Source: Rhodopseudomonas pentothenatexigens
GTDB lineage: Bacteria; Pseudomonadota; Alphaproteobacteria; Rhizobiales; Xanthobacteraceae
Direction: 5' to 3'
DNA: 61,440 nt
NCBI RefSeq assembly: GCF_900218015.1
Contig: NZ_UFQQ01000027.1
Span: 1-61,440 of the forward strand
This document shows positions 29,513 through 38,928 of this stretch, one piece after another. Below the pieces are notes generated by a model. It was not told the origin of the DNA, did no database searches, and worked only from the letters and a program-made list of their open reading frames with translations. Both the position numbers and the translations under genes were made by a program. The first letter of the stretch is position 1; each line of letters opens with the position of its first letter.

Positions 29513-31501
29513 ATGAAATTCACCACACGATTGGTCCTGCTGGTCACGGTGCTGACCGTCGGCGCAACCCTCGTGACCGCCGCGCTGCTGACCTGGACCA
29601 CCCGGCGCGCGATCATCACCGAGGCCGAAGCGTCGGGCGAGAAGGTGGCGCGGCTGCTGGCGCGCAGCGCCAGCCTCGCCGCGTCGATCCCGACCGAAGT
29701 CGAAGGCATCATCGCCGAAGAGATGGCCGCGGAAGGCACCCTGCTGGCGCATTTTGTCGAAGCGGCGGAGCGGGCCGGGATGACGACGACGGAGATCAAC
29801 CGCCGGCTGAAGTCGATCACCGATCAGACGACGCTCGACGAAATCTGGATCACCGACGACAAGGGGCACGCCTATCTGCACAGCCTGCCGGATGTCGATT
29901 TCACCTTCAGCAATTCGCCGCAGCTGCAGCCGCAGGCCTATGCCTTCTACGATCTGCTCACCGGCAACAAGAAGGTGGTCGATCAGGACGCCCGCAAGCG
30001 CGACATCGACAACCAGCATTTCAAATATGTCGGCGTCGGCGGTATCGACAAGCCGCGCATCATCCAGGTCGGGCGCAGCGCCAAGTTCCTGCAGCAACTG
30101 ACGATGAAGATCGGGTTGCCGCGCACGGTGGAAAATCTGCTCGCCGACGGCGACATCGACGCGGTGTGGGTGTTCGACCGCAAGCTGGACGCGCTGGTCG
30201 GCCCCGGTGTCTACGGCGCCGACAGTCGCGACGGTCCCAACGCCAAGGAACTCGGCCCGGTGCGGCTGGTGATCGCCGACGGCCAGACCCGGCACGTCGA
30301 GAGCCGCCAGAATCTCAGCGTGATCGCCCCGGTGCGCAACGATCAGAAGGAGATCGTCGGCGCCGCGTTGGTCCGGCTGCCGATGAACCGGGTCTGGGCC
30401 ACGGTGCAGAGCCAGGCCGAGATCGCCGCGGTGACGGCGTCCGCGATCGCTGCGCTCGGCATCCTGCTGTCGATCGGGGTCGCCCGCTATCAGTCGGCAC
30501 CGCTGCGCCAGATCACCCGCGCCGCCGCTGCGCTGGAATCGCAGAAATTCGATCCGGCGCTGCTCGCTCCCGTCTCCGAACGCCGCGACGAGCTCGGCCA
30601 GCTCGCGCGGGTGTTCACCGGCATGGCCGGACAGGTCGCCGCGCGCGAGGAATATCTCGACTCGATGGTGAAGCAGCGCACCGAGGAGCTGGAGACCCGC
30701 AACCGCAGCCTCGAAGGGCTGTCCGCGGCGCTTTCGAAGTATCTGTCGCCGCAGGTCTACTCCTCGATCTTCAGCGGTCATCAGGGCGCCGAGATCGCCT
30801 CCAAACGCAAGAAGCTGACGATCTTCCTGTCGGACATCGCCAACTTCACCGCCACCACCGACAAGCTGGAGTCGGAAGATCTCACCGCGATGCTCAACCG
30901 CTATCTCGCCGAGATGGCGCAGATCGCGCTCAAGCACGGCGCCACCATCGACAAATATGTCGGCGACGCGGTGCTGGCGTTCTTCGGCGATCCGGAGAGC
31001 CGCGGCGTCAAGGAGGACGCGGTCGCCTGCGTGATGATGGCGATCGAGATGCAGGACAAGCTGAAGCAGCTCGAAATGGAATGGATCGACGCCGGCGCCG
31101 AGCGCCCGTTCCGGGTCCGCATCGGCATCAACACCGGGTTCTGCACCGTCGGCAATTTCGGCAGCCCGGACCGGATGGACTACACCATCGTGGGCGGCGC
31201 GGTGAACCTGACGTCGCGGCTGGAGCAGAACTGCGAGCCCGGCTCGATCCTGATCTCACACGTCACCTGGTCGCTGGTGAACGATCTGATCGACGCCGAA
31301 GAGCGCCCCGCCCTCACCGTGAAGGGCTTCGCCGAGCCGGTGCGCGCCTATGAGGTGCGCGGCCTGAAGGCGGCGGCGTCGACCGCGGTGATCCGCAAGG
31401 AACTGCCCGGGATGCGGCTGTTCATCGACACCGGAGCGGCGGACCGCACCGAGGTGAAGCAGACGCTGGCGCAGGTGGTCGAGGATCTCGACAGGACCTG
31501 A
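29513..31501 (+). CDS. Membrane class III adenylate/guanylate cyclase with sensor region
   Basis: 662 residues. A first membrane helix (about 8-28, LVLLVTVLTVGATLVTAALL), a periplasmic sensor of Cache type to about residue 300, a second helix (VTASAIAALGILLSIGVA), a HAMP-like linker and coiled coil precede a C-terminal cyclase domain. Metal-binding Asp441 (FLSDIANFT) and Asp485 (KYVGDAVLAFFGD) are both present at the usual spacing, and TVGNFGSPDRMDYTIVGGAV completes the site. The domain should make cAMP or cGMP in response to an external signal. The ATG at 29513 starts directly at the membrane helix; a longer frame adds 23 low-complexity residues. Confidence 0.92.
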   Translation: MKFTTRLVLLVTVLTVGATLVTAALLTWTTRRAIITEAEASGEKVARLLARSASLAASIPTEVEGIIAEEMAAEGTLLAHFVEAAERAGMTTTEINRRLKSITDQTTLDEIWITDDKGHAYLHSLPDVDFTFSNSPQLQPQAYAFYDLLTGNKKVVDQDARKRDIDNQHFKYVGVGGIDKPRIIQVGRSAKFLQQLTMKIGLPRTVENLLADGDIDAVWVFDRKLDALVGPGVYGADSRDGPNAKELGPVRLVIADGQTRHVESRQNLSVIAPVRNDQKEIVGAALVRLPMNRVWATVQSQAEIAAVTASAIAALGILLSIGVARYQSAPLRQITRAAAALESQKFDPALLAPVSERRDELGQLARVFTGMAGQVAAREEYLDSMVKQRTEELETRNRSLEGLSAALSKYLSPQVYSSIFSGHQGAEIASKRKKLTIFLSDIANFTATTDKLESEDLTAMLNRYLAEMAQIALKHGATIDKYVGDAVLAFFGDPESRGVKEDAVACVMMAIEMQDKLKQLEMEWIDAGAERPFRVRIGINTGFCTVGNFGSPDRMDYTIVGGAVNLTSRLEQNCEPGSILISHVTWSLVNDLIDAEERPALTVKGFAEPVRAYEVRGLKAAASTAVIRKELPGMRLFIDTGAADRTEVKQTLAQVVEDLDRT

Positions 31502-31529
31502 GTGAGGCGAACGAACGCGTCGACGCTGG

Positions 31530-32087
31530 TTATTTGTCCGGCTCGACGGTGATCTCCTTCAGCGCGCCGTCCGACAGCACCACCACCACGAACACCAGCC
31601 TGCCGCCGTTCAGATGCAGCCCGGCGCTGATCGCGCGGCCGCGGCCGACCTTTTCGGCGATCACCACGGCTTCCGACAGCCTCATTCGGGCTCGCCGAAA
31701 CCCGGCGAGTTCGCGCTGGGTCTCGGGGCCGAGTTCGGAGACCGGCATCTCGGCCTGCGCCCGCAGCATCTTGCGGGTCGCCGCGTCGACGATCGCGGTC
31801 CACACTTCGCCGCCGCGATCGGCCTTGAGCTCGAAGTAAGGCGCCGCCCCGTCGTCGCTCAAATTCAGGTCGTAGACCCGCGCCCCGGGCAGCGTCTTCT
31901 CCACCAGCCGGATCAGATCCGCGCCGCTGCCGGGCGCGAGGGTCACCGAGCCGATCGGCTCGTCGCCTGGGCGCGCCGCCGGTGGCTGAGGGGCGGTATC
32001 GCCGCCGCGATCGGCCCAGGCCGGCGCGGCCGGACACAGCAACAGGACAACCGCCGCCATCGCGGTCGCGAACCGGTTTGCCGGCAT
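31530..32087 (-). CDS. Exported PepSY-domain protein
   Basis: 185 residues. The ATG at 32087, with GAGGCG five bases upstream, gives a signal peptide (MPANRFATAMAAVVLLLCPA, cleavage after AWA). The C-terminal half (residues about 110-185) has the PepSY pattern (SEAVVIAEKVGRGRAISAGL, then LVFVVVVLSDGALKEITVEP), and a first, more diverged copy may lie at 50-105. PepSY proteins bind or inhibit peptidases or act as small periplasmic modules. A much longer frame in this phase runs through the patatin gene and is not real. It follows the patatin-like gene by 47 bases. Confidence 0.85.
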   Translation of the reverse strand: MPANRFATAMAAVVLLLCPAAPAWADRGGDTAPQPPAARPGDEPIGSVTLAPGSGADLIRLVEKTLPGARVYDLNLSDDGAAPYFELKADRGGEVWTAIVDAATRKMLRAQAEMPVSELGPETQRELAGFRRARMRLSEAVVIAEKVGRGRAISAGLHLNGGRLVFVVVVLSDGALKEITVEPDK

Positions 32088-32134
32088 CGTCGCCTCACCC
32101 ATCCCGCGCCGGTTCCACGATCGACAGCGCGTCG

Positions 32135-33331
32135 TCAGCGGGCACCGGCCACACGCCGCACCGAGCTCTGCGTCGCGACCGGTGCCGGGGCGGCATCGTC
32201 GGATGGCGGCGCGCTCGACCAGGCACGGCCGCTGCGGGCACGGTCGTAACCGTATTGGTACAAGTCTCTCATATAGGCGGTTTCGAATCCGGCCGGCGAC
32301 GGCGGCCGGTCGCTCTCGATATAGCTCAGATGAAACCCGAACTTGTTGCGCCGTGCCACCGCATAGGTGTTGTAGAGGATCGATCGGGTCTGCGCCTTGA
32401 TCATCGTCGACGATGCCCGCGCGGCGATGTCCAGCGTTCTGTCGCGCACCACCTGGAATTCCGGTTCGATCTTGTTGTTCATCAGGATGTAGAGCTGCAG
32501 GCTCAACGCTTTCGGCCCGGAGGCGCTGCGCAGCAGATAGGCTTCCGGCAGCGTCAGCACCGGCGACATCACGCCGCCATCGACGTGCATCTCCTGAAAC
32601 GTGGCGCCGTTCGAGGCTTCGGCCGTCACCAGCATCGGCGGGAACACCGCGGGAATGCTGGCCGAGGCCGCCACCACGTTGCGGAACAGTTCGAGACTGG
32701 CCGGCGTGCGCAACGACGCGATCCGGCCCATGTTCCAGATCACCGAGCGCTGCGAGTCGAGATTGGTGGTGACCACGAACAGCAGCCGTCCCTTGGCATA
32801 TTCGTCGGCCACGTCCGAGACGAACTTCGCATCGATGTAGCTCGCGACCAGTTCGCGCAGGCGCTGATTGCCGAACAGCCCGGAGCCGAAGATCGCGTTG
32901 AGCGGATTGGGATCTTCCAGCAGACTCTCGGCGATTCCGCTGGTGTAGAGCTGGCGCAGCGTCTCGTCGTAGCTCGGGCCGAGAAACGCGAACGGCGCGA
33001 TCAGAGCGCCGGTGCTGACGCCGGACACGATCGAGAAGGACGGCCGGTTGCCGGCCGCGCTCCACCCCGCCAGGACGCCGGCGCCATAAGCTCCGTCGGC
33101 GCCACCGCCCGACAGCGCCAGGTAGTTTCGCGGGCCGCCGAACGCCCGCTCTCCGCCGAATGCGGACAGCGGATCATCGACGTAGCGGCGCAGGTCGTCA
33201 CGATCGAGCACCCTGGCCTGGGCGGCTTCGGCGGCGGTGTAAGGCATCCGCGGCATGCTGGCGCAGCCGGCGAGCCAGCCGCTCGATGCGAGCGCCGATA
33301 GCACGATGAAGAAACGCAGCACACGAGCCAT
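32135..33331 (-). CDS. Patatin-like phospholipase lipoprotein
   Basis: 398 residues. A lipoprotein signal ends in LAGC (Cys23). The patatin fold has the oxyanion loop SGGGADGAYGAG (74-85), the nucleophile elbow GVSTG with Ser106, and the catalytic Asp251 in HVDGG, so the Ser-Asp dyad is complete. It should hydrolyse lipid acyl chains while attached to the outer membrane or periplasmic face. The start at 33331 is preferred over one three codons upstream. The order patatin then PepSY on one strand suggests co-transcription. Confidence 0.92.
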   Translation of the reverse strand: MARVLRFFIVLSALASSGWLAGCASMPRMPYTAAEAAQARVLDRDDLRRYVDDPLSAFGGERAFGGPRNYLALSGGGADGAYGAGVLAGWSAAGNRPSFSIVSGVSTGALIAPFAFLGPSYDETLRQLYTSGIAESLLEDPNPLNAIFGSGLFGNQRLRELVASYIDAKFVSDVADEYAKGRLLFVVTTNLDSQRSVIWNMGRIASLRTPASLELFRNVVAASASIPAVFPPMLVTAEASNGATFQEMHVDGGVMSPVLTLPEAYLLRSASGPKALSLQLYILMNNKIEPEFQVVRDRTLDIAARASSTMIKAQTRSILYNTYAVARRNKFGFHLSYIESDRPPSPAGFETAYMRDLYQYGYDRARSGRAWSSAPPSDDAAPAPVATQSSVRRVAGAR

Positions 33332-33361
33332 CAGACACACCCGCCGGACCAGGAACTGAAC

Positions 33362-33643
33362 TCAAGGAGCCGACTGCGTGTCGGCCGGTGAACTGCTCTG
33401 CACATCGACGGTGTCGAAACGTTGTCCCGGCGAGCCGGCACGCTCGAGATAGTCCTGATGGATCGCCTGAACGGTCTTGCGATCGTCGAATTTCACCCGC
33501 CAGCTGCTCGGCGAGCCCTGCCCGACGATTACGCCTTCACGGTTACCATAGCGTGGATGCCGTGCGCGGCCGAGCGCGCTCATGCGAACGCGGATGCCGC
33601 GGCCCAGCGGCCGGTCGGAGACGCCGTCACTCGAACTCGCCAT
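33362..33643 (-). CDS. Small KOW-like protein coupled to the RND pump
   Basis: 93 residues. The central part (residues about 27-67, ARHPRYGNREGVIVGQGSPS, then SWRVKFDDRKTVQAIHQDYL) looks like a small beta-barrel of the KOW/SH3 kind, flanked by polar tails. Its ATG lies one base after the stop codon of the RND pump gene, so translation is almost surely coupled. An internal ATG at residue 21 is an alternative start. I do not recognise a named family. It is the last gene of the efflux operon. Confidence 0.7.
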   Translation of the reverse strand: MASSSDGVSDRPLGRGIRVRMSALGRARHPRYGNREGVIVGQGSPSSWRVKFDDRKTVQAIHQDYLERAGSPGQRFDTVDVQSSSPADTQSAP

Positions 33644-33644
33644 G

Positions 33645-36600
33645 CTACGCCTCTTGTGCCGGGTCCTTGATGCGGAACCATGCGATGTACAGCGCGGGCA
33701 GGAACAACAGGGTCAGCACGGTGCCGACGATGATGCCGCCCATCATCGCGTAGGCCATCGGCCCCCAGAACACCTCGCGCGCGATCGGGATCAGCGCCAG
33801 GCTCGCCGCCGCCGCCGTCAGCATGATCGGCCGCATCCGGTGCTCGGTCGCCTCCACCACCGCGTCCCACGGCGGCCGTCCCTCGCTGCGCAGCTGCTCG
33901 ATCTGCACGATCAGGATCACCGAGTTCCGGATCAGAATGCCGATCAGCGCCAGCACGCCGAGGATGGCGACGAAGCCGAGCGGCGCACGGCTCGGCAGCA
34001 GCGCCGCGACGACGCCGATCAGCGCCAGCGGCGCCACCGCGAACACCAGGAACAGCCGCTGGAAGCTCTGCAGCTGGATCATCAGCACGGTCGCCATCAC
34101 GAACAGCATGATCGGCACCACCGCGACGATCGGCGCCTGCGACTTGCCGCTCTCTTCGACCGCGCCGCCGACCGCGACCGAGTAGCCGACCGGCAGCTTG
34201 GCAGTGAACTCGGCCACCGAGTGCTTCAGCTGTTCCACTACCGTCGCCGGCTGGACTTCGTCGACGACGCTGGCTTTCACCGTCACGGTCGGCAGCCGAG
34301 ACCGGCGCCAGATCGTCGGTTGCTCCAGCTCGTAGCGGAAGGTTGCGACCGCGGCGAGCGGCACGGTCTGGCCGCTGCCTCCTGCCAGTTGCAGATTGCG
34401 CAGGGTTTCGATCGAGCCGCGCTCGGCGTCGTTGGCGCGGCCGATCACGTTGACCAGATAGATGTCGTCGCGCATCTGGGTGATGGTGGCGCCGTCGAGA
34501 ATGCTGTTGAGGGTCGAGGCGATGTCTTCCGAGGTGACGCCGAGCTGACGGGCCTTGTCCTGGAGCACCTCGACCTTGATCACCCGCGCCGGCTCCATCC
34601 AGTCGAACACCACTTCGCCGAGATGCGGATTGGCGGCGACCACGCCGGCGAGCTGCTGCGCAAAGCTGCGTACCTTGGCGACGTCCGGCCCGCTGACGCG
34701 GTATTGGACCGGGCGGCCGACCGGCGGGCCGATGTCGAGCAGCTTCACCAGCGCGTCGGTGCCCGGGAAGGTTTTGCGCAAGTATGCCTGCAGCTCCGGC
34801 CGCAGCCGGTCGCGATCTTCCAGACTCTTGGTGACGATCACCATCTGACCGAAGGTCGCGGTGGACGGCTCGACGTCGAACGACAGCACGAAGCGCGGCG
34901 CGCCCTGGCCTACGTAGGTCGACCAGTGATCGATCCCCGCCCGCCCCGCCAGCGCCTCACGTTCGAACTGCGCCATCTGCGCGTTGGTCTCGGCGATCGA
35001 GCTGTTCTGCGGCAGGTTCCAGTCGACGATCAGTTCCTTGCGGTCCGAATTCGGGAAGAACTGCTGCTGCACGAAGCCCATGCCGACGATCGACAGCGCA
35101 AAAGCCGCCAGCGTCAATCCGATCGTCAGCCAGCGGTGCCGCATGCAGAAGCCGAGCATCCGGCTGAACAGCGTGGCAAAACGGCCCTTGCTGTCGTGAT
35201 GGTGCTTCATCTTGTCGGGCAGGATGGTGACGCCGAGCAGCGGCGTGAACAGCACCGCGACGATCCACGAGGTCAGCAGCGACACCGCGATCACCACGAA
35301 CAGCGTGAAGGTGAATTCGCCGGCTGCACTGCTGTTGAGGCCGATCGGGATGAAACCCGCCACGGTCACCAGCGTGCCGGTCAGCATTGGGAACGCGGTC
35401 GAGGTGTAGACATGGGTCGCGGCCTTGGCGAGCGAGTCGCCGACCTCCAGCCGCGCCACCATCATCTCGACCGCGATCATGGCGTCGTCGACCAGAAGGC
35501 CGAGCGCGATGATCAGCGCACCGAGCGAAATCCGCTGCAGCGAGATCCCCGAATAGGACATCACCATGAAGGTGATCGCCAGCACCAGAGGGATCGAGAT
35601 CGCGACCACCAAGCCGGCGCGCATGCCGAGGCTGATGAAGCTGATCACCAGCACGATCGCCACCGCCTCGAACAGCGCCCGCGTGAAACCGGACACCGCC
35701 TCGTCGACGATCTGCGGCTGGTCCGACACCAGATGCACTTCGGCGCCGACCGGCAGATCGGCGGAGATCAGCTTCATTTGCTCTTTCAGCGCCTCGCCGA
35801 ACTGCAGCAGATTGGCGCCGGCTTTCATGCCGATGGTCAGTGCGATCGCCGGTTCGCCGTTGAAGCGGAACAGCGAGGTCGGCGGATCGACATAGCCGCG
35901 GCGGACGGTGGCGACGTCGGTCAGCGGGAAGAACCGGTCGTTGACCCGCAGATTGATCGCCTTGAGGCTCTCTTCCGAGGTGAACTGGCCGCTGACCCGG
36001 ACGGCGATCCGTTCCGGTCCGGCCTGCAGCACGCCCGACGGCGTGATCGCGTTCTGCGCCTGCAGCGAGCTGACGATGGTGCGCTGATCGAGGCCGAGCG
36101 CCGCCACTTTGCGCGGGGAGAATTCGAGATAGATCACTTCGTCCTGCGCGCCGACGATGTCGACCCGGCCGACATTCGGCACCTGCAGCACCTTGGCGCG
36201 GACTTCCTCGACCTTGTCGCGGAGCTGGCGCTGGGTCAGGCCGTCGCTGGTGAAGGCGTAGATGTTACCGAACACGTCGCCGAAGCGATCGTTGAAGGCG
36301 GGGCCGACCACGCCTTGCGGGAAGTCGCCCTTGATGTCGTTGATCATGTTGCGCACGCGCACCCAGGTCGGCTGCACGTCGCGCGCCTTGGTGGTGTCGC
36401 GCAGATTGACGAACACCGTGGTCTCGCCGGCCGTGGTGATGCTCTTGGTGTAGTCGAGCGACTCCAGTTCCTCGAGCTTCTTCTCGATCCGGTCGGTGAC
36501 CTGCCGGGTGGTCTCTTCGGCCGACGCCCCGGGCCACTTCGCCTGGATCACCATGGTCTTGATGGTGAAGGCGGGGTCTTCTTCGCGGCCGAGCTCGAGA

Positions 36601-36695
36601 TACGAGAACAGCCCGGCCGCCATGAAGGCGATCATGAAGTACCAGACCAGCGAACGGTGCTGCAGCGCCCAGTCGGAGAGGTTGAACGACTTCAC
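33645..36695 (-). CDS. RND-family efflux pump, inner membrane subunit
   Basis: 1016 residues with the AcrB/MMPL-type layout: one N-terminal helix, two large periplasmic domains and two blocks of helices. LGLLVDDAMIAVEMM in helix 4 carries the Asp-Asp proton relay, and RPIMLTAAAASLALIPI is a conserved C-terminal segment. The GTG at 36695 overlaps the upstream adaptor stop as GTGA. It is closer to the export group with REEDPAFTIKTMVIQAKWPG than to classic AcrB. Substrates cannot be read; drugs, dyes or solvents are usual. An outer-membrane channel gene is not present nearby. Confidence 0.94.
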   Translation of the reverse strand: MKSFNLSDWALQHRSLVWYFMIAFMAAGLFSYLELGREEDPAFTIKTMVIQAKWPGASAEETTRQVTDRIEKKLEELESLDYTKSITTAGETTVFVNLRDTTKARDVQPTWVRVRNMINDIKGDFPQGVVGPAFNDRFGDVFGNIYAFTSDGLTQRQLRDKVEEVRAKVLQVPNVGRVDIVGAQDEVIYLEFSPRKVAALGLDQRTIVSSLQAQNAITPSGVLQAGPERIAVRVSGQFTSEESLKAINLRVNDRFFPLTDVATVRRGYVDPPTSLFRFNGEPAIALTIGMKAGANLLQFGEALKEQMKLISADLPVGAEVHLVSDQPQIVDEAVSGFTRALFEAVAIVLVISFISLGMRAGLVVAISIPLVLAITFMVMSYSGISLQRISLGALIIALGLLVDDAMIAVEMMVARLEVGDSLAKAATHVYTSTAFPMLTGTLVTVAGFIPIGLNSSAAGEFTFTLFVVIAVSLLTSWIVAVLFTPLLGVTILPDKMKHHHDSKGRFATLFSRMLGFCMRHRWLTIGLTLAAFALSIVGMGFVQQQFFPNSDRKELIVDWNLPQNSSIAETNAQMAQFEREALAGRAGIDHWSTYVGQGAPRFVLSFDVEPSTATFGQMVIVTKSLEDRDRLRPELQAYLRKTFPGTDALVKLLDIGPPVGRPVQYRVSGPDVAKVRSFAQQLAGVVAANPHLGEVVFDWMEPARVIKVEVLQDKARQLGVTSEDIASTLNSILDGATITQMRDDIYLVNVIGRANDAERGSIETLRNLQLAGGSGQTVPLAAVATFRYELEQPTIWRRSRLPTVTVKASVVDEVQPATVVEQLKHSVAEFTAKLPVGYSVAVGGAVEESGKSQAPIVAVVPIMLFVMATVLMIQLQSFQRLFLVFAVAPLALIGVVAALLPSRAPLGFVAILGVLALIGILIRNSVILIVQIEQLRSEGRPPWDAVVEATEHRMRPIMLTAAAASLALIPIAREVFWGPMAYAMMGGIIVGTVLTLLFLPALYIAWFRIKDPAQEA

Positions 36696-37765
36696 GGCGT
36701 GACTTCCCGTTCGAACCGGACCATTTGGCCTTCCTGCAGATGATGGACGCCGGCGGTGACGATCCGCATGCCGGCCTCGAGCCCATCGGTGACCAGAATT
36801 GTGCCGTTGTCGCTCGGCGCGACCTGGACGTTGCGCTTGCTGACCGATCCCTTGGCGGTGTCGACCACCCAGACGCTGGCCTGATCGCCCTGGCGCAGGA
36901 TCGCTGTCGCCGGCAGGCGGAAGCCGCGGCTCGGCTTGCTGGGAATCAGCGTAGTGATCGTGGTGCCGAGCCGGAACGTCTCGGGCGGATTCTCCAGCGT
37001 GATGCGAACCCGCCGTGCCCGGGTGACCTGATCGGCCTGCGGCGCGATCTCGCGCACCTTGCCGTCGACTCGAACGCGCGGATCGAGCTGCAGCGCCACG
37101 GTCAGCGGCGTGCCGATCTTCAGGACGCCGACGATATCGTCGGCGACATCGATCACGGCTTCGCGGATGTCGGGGCGGGCGACGGTGGCGACCATCTGGC
37201 CGGGGTTGACCACTTGGCCGATCTGCGCCCCGACCGCCGTGACGACGCCGGCATATTGCGCCTCGATCTTGGTGTAGCTCAATTGCTCGCGGGCCTTGGT
37301 CAGCGCCGACTGGGCGCGGACCACCGCAGCCTGCGCCGCGGCGTCGCCCTGCTCGGCGCTGTCGAGCGTCGCCTTGGTGGTGGCTCCGGTCTCGATCAGC
37401 GCGCGCTGGCGGTTGGCGGTGCCGCTGGCATTGACCAGTTGCGCCTGCGCGGTCGCAAGATCGGCCTGCGCCGAGCGCACCGCGAGTTCGGCCGCGAACG
37501 GATCGACCGCCGCCAGCGTCTGCCCTTTCTCCACCACGTCGCCGACATTGATCGGACGGGCGATCAGCCGTCCGAGCATTCGGAATCCATAGTCGGTCTT
37601 GAACTGCGGCTCGACGGTGCCGACCACCGCCAGATTGGTCGCCTGCAGCGGCGCGACCACCGTCGACAGCACCGGCCGGATCGCCGGCTTGGTCTCCGAC
37701 TTGTCGCCGCAGCCGGCGACCAGCAGCGCCGCGGCGATCACCGCGAGAATCCTGGACACGCTCAT
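36692..37765 (-). CDS. RND efflux periplasmic adaptor 2
   Basis: 357 residues with a lipoprotein signal (ILAVIAAALLVAGCGDK, lipobox VAGC) and the HlyD/MFP order: a lipoyl half-motif, an alpha-helical hairpin with heptad Ala/Gln pattern (about 95-165), the second lipoyl half (YAGVVTAVGAQIGQVVNPGQ) and beta-barrel domains. It links the pump to an outer-membrane channel. It overlaps the first adaptor by ATGA and the pump by GTGA, so the three are one transcript with coupled translation. It is clearly different in sequence from the first adaptor. Confidence 0.92.
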   Translation of the reverse strand: MSVSRILAVIAAALLVAGCGDKSETKPAIRPVLSTVVAPLQATNLAVVGTVEPQFKTDYGFRMLGRLIARPINVGDVVEKGQTLAAVDPFAAELAVRSAQADLATAQAQLVNASGTANRQRALIETGATTKATLDSAEQGDAAAQAAVVRAQSALTKAREQLSYTKIEAQYAGVVTAVGAQIGQVVNPGQMVATVARPDIREAVIDVADDIVGVLKIGTPLTVALQLDPRVRVDGKVREIAPQADQVTRARRVRITLENPPETFRLGTTITTLIPSKPSRGFRLPATAILRQGDQASVWVVDTAKGSVSKRNVQVAPSDNGTILVTDGLEAGMRIVTAGVHHLQEGQMVRFEREVTP

Positions 37766-38850
37766 GCGGCGCCTCCCGCCTCGGCGACGACCAGCCCGGG
37801 CCGCAGCATCTTGCCGCCATCGACCACGACGCGGTCGCCGACCGACAAGCCGTGGCCGATCACGATCGAGTCGGTCTCGTAGCTTTCGATCGCGACACTC
37901 TTGAGCGACACCGCGTGGGTCTTCGGATCGACCACCCAGACGGCTGCGCCGCTCTGGTCGGCGGTCAGCGCACTCCACGGCAGCACGATCTTGTCGACCG
38001 CCTGGCTGAAGCCCTCGCCGACCACCACACTGCCGAGCGTCATCTCGGGCGGCGGATTTTCGATCGACAGCTTGACCCGGACCGAGCCGGTCTTCGGATC
38101 GACGGTCGGGGAGATTTCGCGCGGCTTGGCGAGCGCCGTAATCGCCGGGTTGGACACCAGCGACAACTTGATGGTGTCGCTGCCGACCGGGATCAGGAAG
38201 ATCGCCTCATAGACATCGAACACCGCGTCGCGCGCGCCATCTTCGGCGAGCGTGTAGGCCGACTGCGCCGACTGCGCGACTTGGCCGACCTCGATGTTGC
38301 GTGCGGTGATGATCCCGGCCGCGCTGGCGCGCAATTCGGTGTAGCCGAGCGCGTCCTTGGCGATGCCGAGCTGCGCCTTGGCGGTGTCGACCGAACCTTC
38401 GGCTGCGCGCAGTCCCTCCTGCGCCTGATCGAACGCGACGCGGGTCGTGAAGCCGGACGCCATCAGCGACTTCTGGCGTTCGTAGGTCGCGGTGGCGAGC
38501 CGGAGCTGGGCTTCGGCGGCGGTCAGTGCGGCCTGGGCGCCGACCAGATCGGCGCGCTGTTCGGTCGGATCGAGCCGCGCCAACAGATCGCCGGCATTGA
38601 CGTGGGCACCGACGTCGACCAGCCGCTCGACCACGCGGCCACTGACACGGAACGACAATTCGGTCGAGACCCGAGCCTGAACATCGCCGGTCAGCCGAAT
38701 GACGGTGCTGCGGGGCTGGGTGTGGACCACCTCGGTCTTCACCAGCGCCACCGGGCGCTCCCGCTTCGCCTCCTCGCCGCATCCGGCCAGAGTCGTGGCA
38801 ACCATCAGCAGCACAACGGGTCTCAGCCAGAGCATCAAGAATTCGCCCAT
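37762..38850 (-). CDS. RND efflux periplasmic adaptor 1
   Basis: 362 residues. A lipoprotein signal (VVLLMVATTLAGCGEEAK, lipobox LAGC) is followed by the adaptor fold: STELSFRVSGRVVERLVDVG, the ANAGDLL-like lipoyl segment (HVNAGDLLARLDP), a helical hairpin at about 90-160, and SAAGIITARNIEVGQVAQS. The ATG at 38850 or an internal one at 38835 may be used; neither has a strong ribosome-binding site. It is the first gene of the efflux operon, facing a divergent tetR. Confidence 0.9.
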   Translation of the reverse strand: MGEFLMLWLRPVVLLMVATTLAGCGEEAKRERPVALVKTEVVHTQPRSTVIRLTGDVQARVSTELSFRVSGRVVERLVDVGAHVNAGDLLARLDPTEQRADLVGAQAALTAAEAQLRLATATYERQKSLMASGFTTRVAFDQAQEGLRAAEGSVDTAKAQLGIAKDALGYTELRASAAGIITARNIEVGQVAQSAQSAYTLAEDGARDAVFDVYEAIFLIPVGSDTIKLSLVSNPAITALAKPREISPTVDPKTGSVRVKLSIENPPPEMTLGSVVVGEGFSQAVDKIVLPWSALTADQSGAAVWVVDPKTHAVSLKSVAIESYETDSIVIGHGLSVGDRVVVDGGKMLRPGLVVAEAGGAA

Positions 38851-38877
38851 TCGAACAGGAGCATCGCACTGCAATAT

Positions 38878-38901
38878 TATTGACTGACTCGAAAGTCAAT
38901 A
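38878..38901. promoter_or_regulatory. Palindromic operator between the efflux operon and tetR
   Basis: TATTGACT-N8-AGTCAATA is a perfect 8-bp inverted repeat in the 78-bp gap between the divergent genes. Each arm contains TTGACT reading outward into one of the two genes, so it may overlap both -35 regions. Binding by the adjacent TetR protein is inferred from position and symmetry. Confidence 0.6.
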
Positions 38902-38928
38902 GTAAAACTACCGGCAGGAGTTCGTCCC

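Noticed and set aside
27557-30937. A 1126-residue minus-strand open frame antisense to several genes
   Set aside because: It overlaps the DUF1289 gene, the protease-like gene, dusA in another phase and the cyclase gene. Its translation is Arg/Gly/Asp-rich low complexity without family signatures, as expected for a shadow frame in high-GC DNA.
31530-33065. The long 511-residue version of the PepSY frame
   Set aside because: Its first 325 residues are antifamily Arg/Gly-rich sequence overlapping the patatin gene. The signal peptide and ribosome-binding site place the real start at 32087.
33582-36743. A 1053-residue plus-strand frame opposite the RND pump
   Set aside because: It is rich in His, Arg, Asp and Gln with no motifs, mirrors the pump codon by codon, and the pump has full family signatures.
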